Shown here: piece by piece, positions 1 through 8,458 of the stretch
Layout: the number at the start of each line of letters is the position of its first letter
How positions within the stretch are numbered: the stretch's first letter is position 1
The notes under the pieces: model-generated
Told to the model about the DNA's origin: nothing
The model's database searches: none
What the model saw: only the letters and a program-made list of their open reading frames with translations
NCBI RefSeq assembly: GCF_004208535.1
Contig: NZ_SGIS01000007.1
Coordinates: forward strand, 100,467 to 164,466
Direction: 5' to 3'
Source of the DNA: Sphingomonas populi
GTDB lineage: Bacteria; Pseudomonadota; Alphaproteobacteria; Sphingomonadales; Sphingomonadaceae
DNA: 64,000 nt
Position numbers and translations under genes: made by a program

Positions 1-1124
1 CGCCGATGCTCTATTATGCCGAAGCGCATCTCGGCGTGGATGGCGGCATCCAGATCACCGGCAGCCACAATCCGGCCGATCAAAACGGCTTCAAATTCGT
101 GTTGCAGCACGCGCCGTTCTTCGGCGCCGAGCTTCAGCAGCTCGCGGCCTTGGCGGAGGCAGGCGACTGGAGCGAGGGCGCGGGCACGGTAACCGACGCC
201 GATGTGCTCGACGCCTATGTCGATCGGCTGATGGTGGGCTACACCGGCGGCGCGTATCGGATCGGCTGGGATACCGGCAACGGCGCGTCCGGCCCGGTGA
301 TCGAGCGGCTGGTAAAGCGCCTGCCGGGCGAGCATCACCTGCTGTTCACGGCAGTCGATGGCACCTTCCCCAACCATCATCCCGATCCGTCCGAAGCGGA
401 GAACCTCGCTGATCTCACGGCGTTGGTGGTGCGCGAACGGCTCGATTTCGGCTTCGCCTTCGATGGCGACGGCGACCGGATCGGCGCGATCGACGCTCAG
501 GGCCGCGTGCTGGCGGGCGATCAGATCCTCGCGGTGCTGGCCGAGCCGGTGCTGCACGACCTGCCCGGCGCGACCATCATCGGCGACGTCAAGATGAGCG
601 GCGCGCTGTTCGACCGCATCCGCGCGCTCGGCGGCGTGCCGCTGATGTGGAAGACCGGGCACAGCCACATGAAGGCCAAGCTTGCTGAAACCGGCGCGCC
701 GCTCGCCGGCGAAATGACCGGCCATGTCTTCTTCGGTCACGATTTCTACGGCGTCGATGACGCGCATTTCGCCGCCGTGCGGCTGATCGACGCGGTCCAC
801 CGCGGCGACCACACTCTCGCCGAATTGCGCGATGCGATGCCGGCGATGGTCAACACCCCGGAACTGCGCTTTCCCGTCGATGACGCGCGCAAGTTCGCCG
901 TGGTCGAGGAAGTGCTCGCCCGCCTAACCACCGAAGGCGCGACGGTAAACCGCATCGACGGCGCGCGTGTCGATACGGCGGACGGCTGGTGGCTGCTGCG
1001 CGCATCGAACACGCAAAGCGCGCTGGTCGCGCGGGCCGAGGCGCGCGATCAGGCCGGTCTCGACCGGCTGCTCGCCCAGATCGACACGCAGCTCGCCGCG
1101 AGCGGAATCGCGCGACCGCGCTAG
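1..1124 (+). CDS. pgmG: Phosphoglucomutase/phosphomannomutase, 3' part (5' end outside window)
   Basis: Cytosolic alpha-D-phosphohexomutase that interconverts the 1- and 6-phosphates of mannose or glucose and feeds sugar nucleotides to polysaccharide synthesis. The reading frame is open from base 3, so the gene begins upstream; about 373 residues are visible of a family that is usually about 460. Seen: the phosphoserine loop TGSHNP about 20 residues in, the metal loop FDGDGDR near residue 155, the sugar-binding loop GEMTGH near residue 235, and the C-terminal phosphate-binding loop RASNTQ. All four active-site loops are intact, so only the N-terminal part of domain 1 is missing. The name pgmG follows the bifunctional enzyme of sphingan-producing sphingomonads; the substrate preference cannot be read from the sequence. 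Confidence 0.88.
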   Translation, partial: PMLYYAEAHLGVDGGIQITGSHNPADQNGFKFVLQHAPFFGAELQQLAALAEAGDWSEGAGTVTDADVLDAYVDRLMVGYTGGAYRIGWDTGNGASGPVIERLVKRLPGEHHLLFTAVDGTFPNHHPDPSEAENLADLTALVVRERLDFGFAFDGDGDRIGAIDAQGRVLAGDQILAVLAEPVLHDLPGATIIGDVKMSGALFDRIRALGGVPLMWKTGHSHMKAKLAETGAPLAGEMTGHVFFGHDFYGVDDAHFAAVRLIDAVHRGDHTLAELRDAMPAMVNTPELRFPVDDARKFAVVEEVLARLTTEGATVNRIDGARVDTADGWWLLRASNTQSALVARAEARDQAGLDRLLAQIDTQLAASGIARPR

Positions 1125-1188
1125 GGGTCTGGCTTTTCCGCGCCCGAGCCGCCACCTAGGCGGCATGCCCCCACCCCCGCCCCCACCC

Positions 1189-1929
1189 ATGATCCGCGTC
1201 GTCGATCTGGAAACGACCGGCCCTGCCCCGCCCGCGCACGGCGTCTGCGAGATCGGCTGGCAGGATGTCGCGCAAGGCCCGGATGGCCGCTGGGAGCTGG
1301 TCGGCGAGGGCGGCGCGCGGCTGGTCAATCCCGGCCGGTCGATGCCGCCGATCACGCAGGCGATCCACCATATCCTCGACGAGCAGGTCGCAGATGCGCC
1401 GATGTGGCACGATGTCGCGCGCCAGGCGCTCGATCCGTGGCCGCGCCGGCTCGCGCTCGCCGCGCACCGCGCCGATTTCGAGCAGCAATTCTGCACCCCC
1501 GCGCTCACCCGCAGCGCCGAATGGATCTGCACCTGGAAATGCGCGATGCGGCTCTGGCCCGACGCGCCGAGCTTCTCGAACCAGGTGCTGCGTTACTGGC
1601 GCAAGCCGGAGGGCATCGAACACGAACGCGGCCTGCCCGCGCACCGCGCCTTCCCCGATGCCTATGTGACCGCGTTCCACCTGCGCGACATGATCAATCT
1701 GGTCGGCGTCGAGCAACTGCTCGAATGGTCGCGCCTGCCCGGCCTGCTGCCACGCGTGCGCTTCGGCCCCGATCGCGGCAAGGAATGGCATGAGATCGAG
1801 GACGATTCGCTGACCAAGTTCCTCGGCGATCGCGATATCGACGTGCGCTTCACTGCCGAGACCGAACTGGCACGGCGGCAGGGCGGCGGCTTCGTCGGAC
1901 GCCAGACGTTGCAGGACCGGCTGCTGTAA
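1189..1929 (+). CDS. DEDDh-type 3'-5' exonuclease
   Basis: Predicted 246-residue exonuclease of the DnaQ/RNase T fold, acting on DNA or RNA 3' ends. It opens directly with the Exo I motif VDLETTG, followed by HRADF (Exo II) and the Exo III region AHRAFPDAY, in which the His and Asp fit the DEDDh type. The C-terminal about 80 residues are not a recognised catalytic element. An in-frame ATG at 1165 would add a run of prolines in front of the fold; I prefer 1189 because MIRVVDLETTG is a normal start for this family. It is a separate protein from the polymerase III epsilon gene at 18198-18890. The substrate is unknown. Confidence 0.8.
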   Translation: MIRVVDLETTGPAPPAHGVCEIGWQDVAQGPDGRWELVGEGGARLVNPGRSMPPITQAIHHILDEQVADAPMWHDVARQALDPWPRRLALAAHRADFEQQFCTPALTRSAEWICTWKCAMRLWPDAPSFSNQVLRYWRKPEGIEHERGLPAHRAFPDAYVTAFHLRDMINLVGVEQLLEWSRLPGLLPRVRFGPDRGKEWHEIEDDSLTKFLGDRDIDVRFTAETELARRQGGGFVGRQTLQDRLL

Positions 1930-1941
1930 GTGCTTGATATG

Positions 1942-1955
1942 TTGATCCACATCAA
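1942..1955. promoter_or_regulatory. Perfect FNR/FixK-type palindrome
   Basis: The 14-mer TTGATCCACATCAA matches the FNR/FixK/Anr consensus TTGAT-N4-ATCAA in every defined position. Its centre lies about 55 bases upstream of the histidine kinase start at 2004. If it sits near -41.5, transcription would start close to 1990. This suggests oxygen-responsive control of the downstream signalling operon; the regulator itself is not in the window. Confidence 0.6.
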
Positions 1956-2003
1956 GGTCCGGCGGCTGGCGTTTTACGCTGCCGCCCTCTACCACCCAGC
2001 ACG

Positions 2004-3533
2004 ATGATCCGGCGGGCGATACGAGTATTCGGCGAAAGCGAAGGTGCGATCGGTCGCCTGCTGATTGCCTGTATGGGTATCGGTTTCGCCGCGCTGCTCG
2101 CCGCCGGGATCGGCGCGGTATCGACGACGATGCGCAATCAGGCGCATACCGACATGGTCAACCATACCTACACGGTCAAACTCGCGATTGCCCACACGCA
2201 GACGCTGATCGAACAGGGTGAGACGGCCCGGCGCGGCTATCTGCTGACCGGCGACCCCGATTACCGGCATAATTACGCCGTGGCGGCAGGCCAGACCGGG
2301 CCTGAAATCGCGCGGATCGCGCGCCTCACCGCCGACAATCCCGCGCAGCGCCAGAATCTTGCGGCGTTGCGCCCCTATCTGCGCGCGCTCCTGGCGCAAC
2401 GCGCGCAAACCAATGCGCAGGTCGCGCAAGGCGCTCGCGCCACCGCGCTCGACAGCTTCGTGCATGAAAAAGGCGCGCGGCGCATGTACCATATCCGCCG
2501 GGTGCTGGCAGCGATGAGCGAAGAGGAATCGCGCCTGCTCGCCATGCGTGACACCGAACAGCGCAACACGGTGAGCGCCTTTTACGGCCTGCTTGCGGGT
2601 GCGGGCGTGCTGCTCGTCATCGTCGCGCTGCTCTCGATCACGACGGTGCAACGCTACACGCGCGACCTTGCTGAATCGCGCGACACGCTGCGCGATTTCG
2701 CCGATTCGCTGGAGGATCTCGTCGCCGAGCGGACCACCGAACTGACTCGCGCCAACGAGGAGGTGCAGCGCTTCGCCTATATCGTCAGCCACGATCTGCG
2801 CTCGCCGCTGGTCAACGTGATGGGCTTCACGGCAGAGCTGGAAGCGGCAACGGTGACGATTTCCGCGCTGATCGACCGCGCCGAGCAGGACGCGCCCGAG
2901 ATCCTGACCGAAGACGTGCGACTGGCGGCGCGCGAGGATCTGCCCGAGGCGATCGGCTTCATCCGCACCTCGACGCAGAAGATGGACCGGCTCATCAACG
3001 CGATCCTCAAACTGTCACGCCAGGGCCGCCGCGTGATTACGCCCGAGCCGCTCGACACGGCCGCGCTGGCGGCGACGATCCGCGCGAGTTTGCAGCATCT
3101 GCTCGACGATCGCGGCGCGGTGCTGGAGATCGCGGAGCCGATGGTGCCGATCACCAGCGACCGGCTCGCGCTCGAACAGATTTTCTCCAACCTGATCGAG
3201 AACGCAGTCAAGTATCTCGATCCCAAGCGCCCTGGCCGGATCATCGTGCGCAGCCGTCGCGAGGGCGCGCGCGCGATCTTCGAGATCGAAGACAATGGCC
3301 GCGGCATCGCGCCGGCCGATCACACCCGCATTTTCGACCTGTTCCGGCGCTCCGGGCAGCAGGACCAGCCCGGCGAGGGGATCGGCCTCGCGCATGTTCG
3401 CGCCTTGGCGTACCGGCTTGGCGGGACTATCGACGTGGCATCGGAGTTGGGCCGCGGCTCGACCTTCCGCATCAACCTGCCCGTCGCCTATGTCGAAGCC
3501 CTGACCACTCGAACCGAGCGAGATCCCGCATGA
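2004..3533 (+). CDS. CHASE3-domain sensor histidine kinase
   Basis: Inner-membrane sensor kinase of 509 residues. A first membrane segment lies at about residues 17-40, then a CHASE3-type extracytoplasmic domain (marked by ETARRGYLLTGD), a second membrane segment near residues 192-213, a short coiled linker, a HisKA domain with the phosphoacceptor His263 in the box SHDLRSPL, and an HATPase_c domain with N box IENAVKY, G1 DNGRGI and G2 GEGIGLAH. The ligand is unknown. Its stop overlaps the next start by 4 bases (ATGA), so it is translationally coupled to the response regulator. A perfect FNR-type box lies upstream. No strong Shine-Dalgarno sequence is visible before the ATG. Confidence 0.9.
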   Translation: MIRRAIRVFGESEGAIGRLLIACMGIGFAALLAAGIGAVSTTMRNQAHTDMVNHTYTVKLAIAHTQTLIEQGETARRGYLLTGDPDYRHNYAVAAGQTGPEIARIARLTADNPAQRQNLAALRPYLRALLAQRAQTNAQVAQGARATALDSFVHEKGARRMYHIRRVLAAMSEEESRLLAMRDTEQRNTVSAFYGLLAGAGVLLVIVALLSITTVQRYTRDLAESRDTLRDFADSLEDLVAERTTELTRANEEVQRFAYIVSHDLRSPLVNVMGFTAELEAATVTISALIDRAEQDAPEILTEDVRLAAREDLPEAIGFIRTSTQKMDRLINAILKLSRQGRRVITPEPLDTAALAATIRASLQHLLDDRGAVLEIAEPMVPITSDRLALEQIFSNLIENAVKYLDPKRPGRIIVRSRREGARAIFEIEDNGRGIAPADHTRIFDLFRRSGQQDQPGEGIGLAHVRALAYRLGGTIDVASELGRGSTFRINLPVAYVEALTTRTERDPA

Positions 3534-3973
3534 ACGACCACCGTTCCGTCAGCATCGTGATGATCGAGGACGATGAGGGCCATGCGCGCCTGATCGAGAA
3601 GAACATCCGTCGCGCGGGCATCCTCAACGGCATCACCCATTTCACCGACGGCACGAGCGCGCTCGACTATCTGTTCAACCATGCCGATGGCCCGGCGCGC
3701 AACGGCCCGGCGCTGGTGCTGCTCGATCTCAACCTGCCCGACATGAGCGGGACCGACATCCTCGCCAAGATCAAGAGCACACCTGCGCTCAAGCGCACGC
3801 CGGTGGTGGTGCTCACCACCACCGACGACAAGGTCGAGATCCAGCGCTGCTACGATCTCGGCTGCAACGTCTATATCACCAAGCCGGTGAATTATGAGAG
3901 CTTCGCGCAGGCGATCCGCCAGCTCGGCCTGTTCCTGTCGGTAATCCAGGTGCCGGAGATCGAAGGCGACTGA
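3530..3973 (+). CDS. Rcp1-like single-domain response regulator
   Basis: A 147-residue stand-alone receiver of the CheY/Rcp1 class. The acidic pair is in MIEDDEGHA, the phosphorylation site is Asp66 in LLDLNLPDMSG, the conserved Thr is in VVLTTTDD, and the conserved Lys is in YITKPVNY. It has no output domain, so it probably works as a phosphotransfer intermediate or through protein contacts. It overlaps the kinase before it by 4 bases and shares one base with the REC-kinase gene after it, which supports one operon and one relay. It does not carry the FAT GUY motif of SdrG-type regulators. Confidence 0.92.
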   Translation: MNDHRSVSIVMIEDDEGHARLIEKNIRRAGILNGITHFTDGTSALDYLFNHADGPARNGPALVLLDLNLPDMSGTDILAKIKSTPALKRTPVVVLTTTDDKVEIQRCYDLGCNVYITKPVNYESFAQAIRQLGLFLSVIQVPEIEGD

Positions 3974-5013
3974 TGACCGACACGCCGCCTACCTATGTGC
4001 TCTACATCGACGACGATGCCGGTCTGCGCCGGCTCGCCTCGCGCTCGCTCGCGCGGCACGGATTCGTCGTCACGGTGGCGGAAGGCGGTGCCGAGGGCGT
4101 GGCGCTGGCGAAGGCGCAACGGTTCGATCTAATAGCCGTCGATCATTACATGCCCGGCATGGATGGGCTGGAGACGCTCGCGCATCTGACCGCGCTGCCC
4201 GATGCGCCGCCGGTGGTGTACGTCACCGGCTCCGAGGAGGGTCGCATCGCGGTCGCCGCGCTCAAAGCCGGCGCAGCGGACTATGTGGTGAAGTCGGTCG
4301 GCGCCGATTTCTTCGATCTGCTCGCCTCAGCCTTCGCGCAGGTGCTCGAACGCGCCAAGCTGGAGCGCGACAAGCACGCCGCCGAGCAGATGCTGCGTGC
4401 CAGCAACGCGCGGCTCGAAGCGCTGCTGCGCGAGGTCAATCACCGCGTCGCCAACAGCCTGCAGATCGTCTCGGCGATGGTGCGGATGCAATCGACCGCG
4501 CTCGCCGACGAAAGCGCGCGCGCCGCGCTGGAGGATACGCAGCGCCGCATCACCGCGATCGCGCAGGTGCATCGCCGGCTCTACACCACCAACGATGTCG
4601 AGCAGGTCGATATGCGCGAATATCTGCGCGCGCTGGTCGACGAACTCGGTGAGACCTGGTCGAGCGACGTCGAGCCGCGCACGCTCAGCCTGTCCGCCGA
4701 ACCGATCCGGCTGGCGACCGACCGCGCGGTGTCGCTCGGCGTGATCGTCACCGAACTGGTCAGCAATGCGTGCAAATATGCCTATCCGCTCAAGGCCGGC
4801 GAAGTGCGGATCGCGCTGTCGCAGATCGATGGCGACCGGTTTCAGCTCGCCGTCGAGGATGATGGCATCGGCATGGACGTCGCCGCGCCCGCGCGCGGCA
4901 CCGGCGTCGGCACCAAATTGATCCGCGCAATGGCGCAGAGCCTGCATACGATCGTGGAATATGACGTCGGGCACAGCGGCGTGCGCGCGACGCTGCGGGC
5001 CGCGTTAGGTTAG
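3973..5013 (+). CDS. REC-HisKA_2 hybrid kinase of the HRXXN type
   Basis: Soluble 346-residue protein with an N-terminal receiver (YIDDD; phospho-site Asp57 in VDHYMPGMDG; Lys in VVKSVG), a coiled linker at about residues 118-150, and a HisKA_2/HWE-like kinase core. The His box is REVNHRVANSLQ, with His157 and the HRXXN signature, followed by ELVSNACKYAY and DDGIGMD for ATP binding. There are no membrane segments, so the input is probably phosphorylation of its own receiver by the upstream kinase or regulator. In sphingomonads HRXXN kinases feed the PhyR-NepR-EcfG general stress response (known for the family); whether this one does is inference. Confidence 0.88.
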   Translation: MTDTPPTYVLYIDDDAGLRRLASRSLARHGFVVTVAEGGAEGVALAKAQRFDLIAVDHYMPGMDGLETLAHLTALPDAPPVVYVTGSEEGRIAVAALKAGAADYVVKSVGADFFDLLASAFAQVLERAKLERDKHAAEQMLRASNARLEALLREVNHRVANSLQIVSAMVRMQSTALADESARAALEDTQRRITAIAQVHRRLYTTNDVEQVDMREYLRALVDELGETWSSDVEPRTLSLSAEPIRLATDRAVSLGVIVTELVSNACKYAYPLKAGEVRIALSQIDGDRFQLAVEDDGIGMDVAAPARGTGVGTKLIRAMAQSLHTIVEYDVGHSGVRATLRAALG

Positions 5014-5019
5014 CTTCGA

Positions 5020-5916
5020 TCAGTCGGTCGAGAGCCCGTGTGCCGCGTCCGCCAGCCGGTCGTTGGCGGGGCGCTCACCGAGCACGGTGACGATGCTGCC
5101 GGCGATGATCATCGCACCGCCGATGAGGATCGTGGCGCCCGCCGGATCGCCGAAGAAGCCGATGCCGAGGACCGAGCCGACCAGCGGCTCGATGTTGATG
5201 AACACCCCCGCCGCCGCGCTGCCGACCCGCGTTGCGCCGACGTTCCACGCCACCGTCGCGAGAAAGGTCGAGAGCAGCCCCTGCCCGACGATCCCGGCCC
5301 ACGCCACCGACGACATGTGCAGCGGCGGCGCGCCATGCATCAGCAGCGCGACCGGCAACACCGTAATCGCGGCGATGACGACGGTGACGGCCGGCACCGC
5401 CATCGCGCTCGCGGTCTTTGGCGCGCGGCGGAGCGCGAGCAGCCAGCCGAGGAAGATCAGCAGGGCGATCAACGACAAAGCGATGCCGAGCGGCGTGCCC
5501 GATCCGTCGGGTTTGCCGGCGATCAGCGCGGCGCCGGCGGTCGCGGCGATCACGCCGATCCACGACGCCCGGCTCACCCGCTCGCGCAGGACAAAGGCCG
5601 TGACCGCGATCAGCGCCGGCATCGCCCCGACCAGCAGCGCGGCGAGCGTGACCGTGACGTGCGCCAACCCCTCGAACTGAACCACGAACGCGACACCGTA
5701 GCAGATGCCCGCGATGACGACGGGCGCGGAGCGGAACAGCGCGCGTGCCTCACGCGATGCGAGCGCGAACGGCAATGAGACCAATGCGGCGACGGCGAAG
5801 CGCAGCAGCACCATATGCGCCGGCGCCATCTCGTGCATTGCGATCTTGCCGAGCGGAAAGCCGAGCCCCCAGAAGATGCCGGCGAGGGCGAGAAACAGGA
5901 AGGGCAGCATCCTCAT
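5020..5916 (-). CDS. EamA/DMT-family permease
   Basis: Inner-membrane drug/metabolite transporter-type permease of 298 residues with ten predicted hydrophobic segments in two EamA repeats (for example GIFWGLGFPLGK at the N terminus and FINIEPLVGSVLG in the second repeat). The substrate cannot be inferred. The open frame runs further upstream to 6153, but the extension is not hydrophobic and overlaps the divergent MFS gene; the ATG at 5916 gives a normal DMT N terminus. Its 3' end lies 6 bases from the convergent kinase gene. Confidence 0.85.
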   Translation of the reverse strand: MRMLPFLFLALAGIFWGLGFPLGKIAMHEMAPAHMVLLRFAVAALVSLPFALASREARALFRSAPVVIAGICYGVAFVVQFEGLAHVTVTLAALLVGAMPALIAVTAFVLRERVSRASWIGVIAATAGAALIAGKPDGSGTPLGIALSLIALLIFLGWLLALRRAPKTASAMAVPAVTVVIAAITVLPVALLMHGAPPLHMSSVAWAGIVGQGLLSTFLATVAWNVGATRVGSAAAGVFINIEPLVGSVLGIGFFGDPAGATILIGGAMIIAGSIVTVLGERPANDRLADAAHGLSTD

Positions 5917-6034
5917 CCCCGTCGCACAGGATCGGCGCCGATGCCACTGTCGCCGAGCGGCGATTGCGTGATCGGGTGTAACGCTTGCGCCGCGCGCGGT
6001 TGACGCTGCAGCGCAGCATAGCCACCTCAACGCC

Positions 6035-7234
6035 ATGAACGCCCCTGCCCAGTTCGCCCCGGTCACCACCGATCGCCCCGCCGCGCCTGTCGCGCTGGTC
6101 CATTTCGCACTGGCGATGGGCGGGTTCGCGATCGGCACCACCGAATTCGCCACGATGAGCCTGGTGCCCTATTTCGCCAAAGGCCTCGGCATCGACGAGC
6201 CGACCGCTGGCCATGTCATCAGCGCCTATGCGCTCGGTGTCGTGGTCGGGGCGCCACTGCTGGCGGTGGCGGCGGCGAAACTGTCGCGGCGCACCTTGCT
6301 GATTTTGTTGATGACCGCGTTCGCGCTGTTCAACGGGCTGAGCGCGCTCGCGCCGACCTATCACTGGATGCTGCTGTTCCGCTTCCTGAGCGGGCTGCCG
6401 CACGGCGCCTATTTCGGCATCGCCGCTTTGGTCGCGGCATCACTGGTGCCGACCAACCAGCGGTCGCAGGCGGTCGGGCGGGTGATGCTCGGGCTGACCG
6501 TCGCGACGATCCTCGGCGTGCCGCTCGCCAATTGGCTGGGGCAGGCGGTGGGCTGGCGCTGGGGGTTCGGCGTGGTCGCGGTACTCGCGCTACTGACGGT
6601 GCTGCTCGTCGCGCTGTTCGCGCCGCGCGACAAACCGGAGCCGGGGGTGAGTCCGCTCACCGAACTCTCCGCGCTCGCCAACAAGCGCGTGTGGCTGACG
6701 CTCGGCATCGGCGCGATCGGCTTCGGCGGCATGTTCTGCGTGTACACCTATCTGGCCTCGACCCTGTTCGACGTCACCCGCGTTTCGGCGGCGATGCTGC
6801 CGGTCGTGCTGGCGATCTTCGGCGTCGGCCTGACATTGGGCAACATCGTCGCGCCGCGCTTCGCCGACAAGGCGCTGATGCCGACCGGGGCGGCGTTGCT
6901 GGTTGGCAGCGTGGTGAGCCTCGCGCTGTATCCGCTCGCCGCGTTGCATTTCTGGTCGATCTGCCTCGATGTGTTCGCGATCGGCTTTACCGGCGCGCTC
7001 GGCACGGTGTTGCAGACGCGGCTGATGGACGTGGCCGGCAAGGCGCAGGCGCTCGCCGCCGCGCTCAACCATTCGGCGTTCAATACCGCCAATGCGCTCG
7101 GCCCGTTGCTCGGCGGCATCGCGATTGCGGCGGGCTACGGCTGGACCTCGACCGGCTGGGTCGGCGCGTTGCTCGCAGCCGGCGGCCTGGCCGTGCTCGG
7201 CGTGGCGGTGCTCGACGATCGCAGGACCGCGTAA
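6035..7234 (+). CDS. MFS transporter, AraJ/NepI-like
   Basis: Inner-membrane major facilitator permease of 399 residues with 12 hydrophobic segments. The first helix carries GFAIGTTEFATM, characteristic of the drug:H+ antiporter-1 group that includes AraJ, YdhP and NepI, and the second repeat begins near residue 215. Such proteins export sugars, nucleosides or drugs; the substrate here is unknown. Divergent from the EamA permease with 118 bases between them. Its last 100 bases overlap the convergent nhaA gene. Confidence 0.85.
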   Translation: MNAPAQFAPVTTDRPAAPVALVHFALAMGGFAIGTTEFATMSLVPYFAKGLGIDEPTAGHVISAYALGVVVGAPLLAVAAAKLSRRTLLILLMTAFALFNGLSALAPTYHWMLLFRFLSGLPHGAYFGIAALVAASLVPTNQRSQAVGRVMLGLTVATILGVPLANWLGQAVGWRWGFGVVAVLALLTVLLVALFAPRDKPEPGVSPLTELSALANKRVWLTLGIGAIGFGGMFCVYTYLASTLFDVTRVSAAMLPVVLAIFGVGLTLGNIVAPRFADKALMPTGAALLVGSVVSLALYPLAALHFWSICLDVFAIGFTGALGTVLQTRLMDVAGKAQALAAALNHSAFNTANALGPLLGGIAIAAGYGWTSTGWVGALLAAGGLAVLGVAVLDDRRTA

Positions 7235-8397
7235 CCTGCCACCGCCGACAGCAGCGAGCCGAGCAGCACACCGACCTTCACCTCGTCCTGCAACGCCTCG
7301 GCGCCCGGAAAGGCGAGGCCACCGATGAACAGGCTCATCGTGAAGCCGATCCCGGCGAGCAGCGCGACACCGTAAAGCTGCCGCCAGCTCGCGCCCTTGG
7401 GCCGATCGGCGAAGCCGAACCGGCGGGCGAGCGCGACCCCGCCGAGAATGCCGGCCTGCTTGCCGAGGAACAGCCCGAGCGTGACGGCGATCACCAGCGG
7501 CGCGCGCAACACATCCGCTGGCAGCCCGCCCAGCGCGATGCCGGCGTTGGCGAAGGCGAACAGCGGAACGATCCCGAACGCAACCCACGGCGACAGCGCA
7601 TGTTCGAGCCGGTGAAGTGGCGAATCCTGCGCGTCGGGCGCGCCCGGCGAGCGCGTGATCGGGATCAACGCGGCCGCCAGCACCCCCGCCACGGTCGCGT
7701 GAACGCCCGACAGCAGCACCAGCCACCACACCGCCACGAAAGCGATCAGATACGGCGCGAGGCGCTTGACCCCATGCCGGTTGAGCGCGGCCATCACCAG
7801 CAGCATGCCCGCCGCACCCGCCAGCGCGACCCAGTCGATCCCCTGCGTATAGGCGACGGCGATGATCGCCACCGCGCCCATGTCATCGACGATCGCGACC
7901 GTCGTCAGGAACAGCTTGAGCGACGGCGGCACGCGCTTGCCGAGCAAGGCCATCACGCCGATCGCGAAGGCGATGTCGGTCGCCGCCGGGATCGCCCAGC
8001 CGGGGCGGAGCGCCGCATCGCCGCGCGTCACGGCGAGGAACACCAACGCGGGCACCACCATCCCCGCCGCCGCCGCGATCACCGGCAGCCGGCGGCGCGC
8101 CGGGCTGCACAATTGCCCGTCGATCAGTTCGCGTTTGATCTCCAGCCCGACGTAGAGGAAGAACAGCGCCATCAGCGCATCGTTGATCCACAGATGCACC
8201 GTCATCGGCCCGATCGCGGGCGCCAGCACCGGGCCGGTGCGCAGATGGAGCAGATGGAAATACCCCTCGCCGAGCGGGGAATTCGCGATCACCAGCGCGA
8301 GCGCCGCCGCCGCCATCAGCACGATGCCGCCCGCCGCCTCGGTCCGCAGGAAATCGCGCAGTGCGGATCGCGCCTTCTTCGTGATCGACTTTACCAT
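7135..8397 (-). CDS. nhaA: Na+/H+ antiporter NhaA
   Basis: Inner-membrane sodium/proton antiporter of 420 residues for pH and sodium homeostasis. The family signatures are clear: NDALMALFFLYVGLEIKREL, AATDIAFAIGVMALLG, and VAIVDDMGAV with the paired aspartates of the cation site. The ATG at 8397 is chosen because the 18 residues upstream of it lack conservation features. The protein continues past the expected end (VAGYAVLR) for about 28 Pro/Ser/Thr-rich residues that are encoded antisense to the last helix of the MFS gene. The extension is unlikely to be functional but contains no stop codon. Confidence 0.93.
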   Translation of the reverse strand: MVKSITKKARSALRDFLRTEAAGGIVLMAAAALALVIANSPLGEGYFHLLHLRTGPVLAPAIGPMTVHLWINDALMALFFLYVGLEIKRELIDGQLCSPARRRLPVIAAAAGMVVPALVFLAVTRGDAALRPGWAIPAATDIAFAIGVMALLGKRVPPSLKLFLTTVAIVDDMGAVAIIAVAYTQGIDWVALAGAAGMLLVMAALNRHGVKRLAPYLIAFVAVWWLVLLSGVHATVAGVLAAALIPITRSPGAPDAQDSPLHRLEHALSPWVAFGIVPLFAFANAGIALGGLPADVLRAPLVIAVTLGLFLGKQAGILGGVALARRFGFADRPKGASWRQLYGVALLAGIGFTMSLFIGGLAFPGAEALQDEVKVGVLLGSLLSAVAGYAVLRSSSTATPSTARPPAASNAPTQPVEVQP

Positions 8398-8458
8398 GCC
8401 CGAACCTAACCGATCGACGGCGGGGCCGAAACCGAAACCGGTTCGCCGCACCGGCGCG

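Noticed and set aside
3530..3973. Single-domain regulator considered as SdrG of the general stress response
   Set aside because: The FAT GUY motif is absent; the sequence is Rcp1-like.
6532..8409. A 625-codon plus-strand frame across the MFS and nhaA genes
   Set aside because: Both MFS and NhaA have intact membrane helices and motifs in their own frames; this product is Arg/Gln-rich with no family features.
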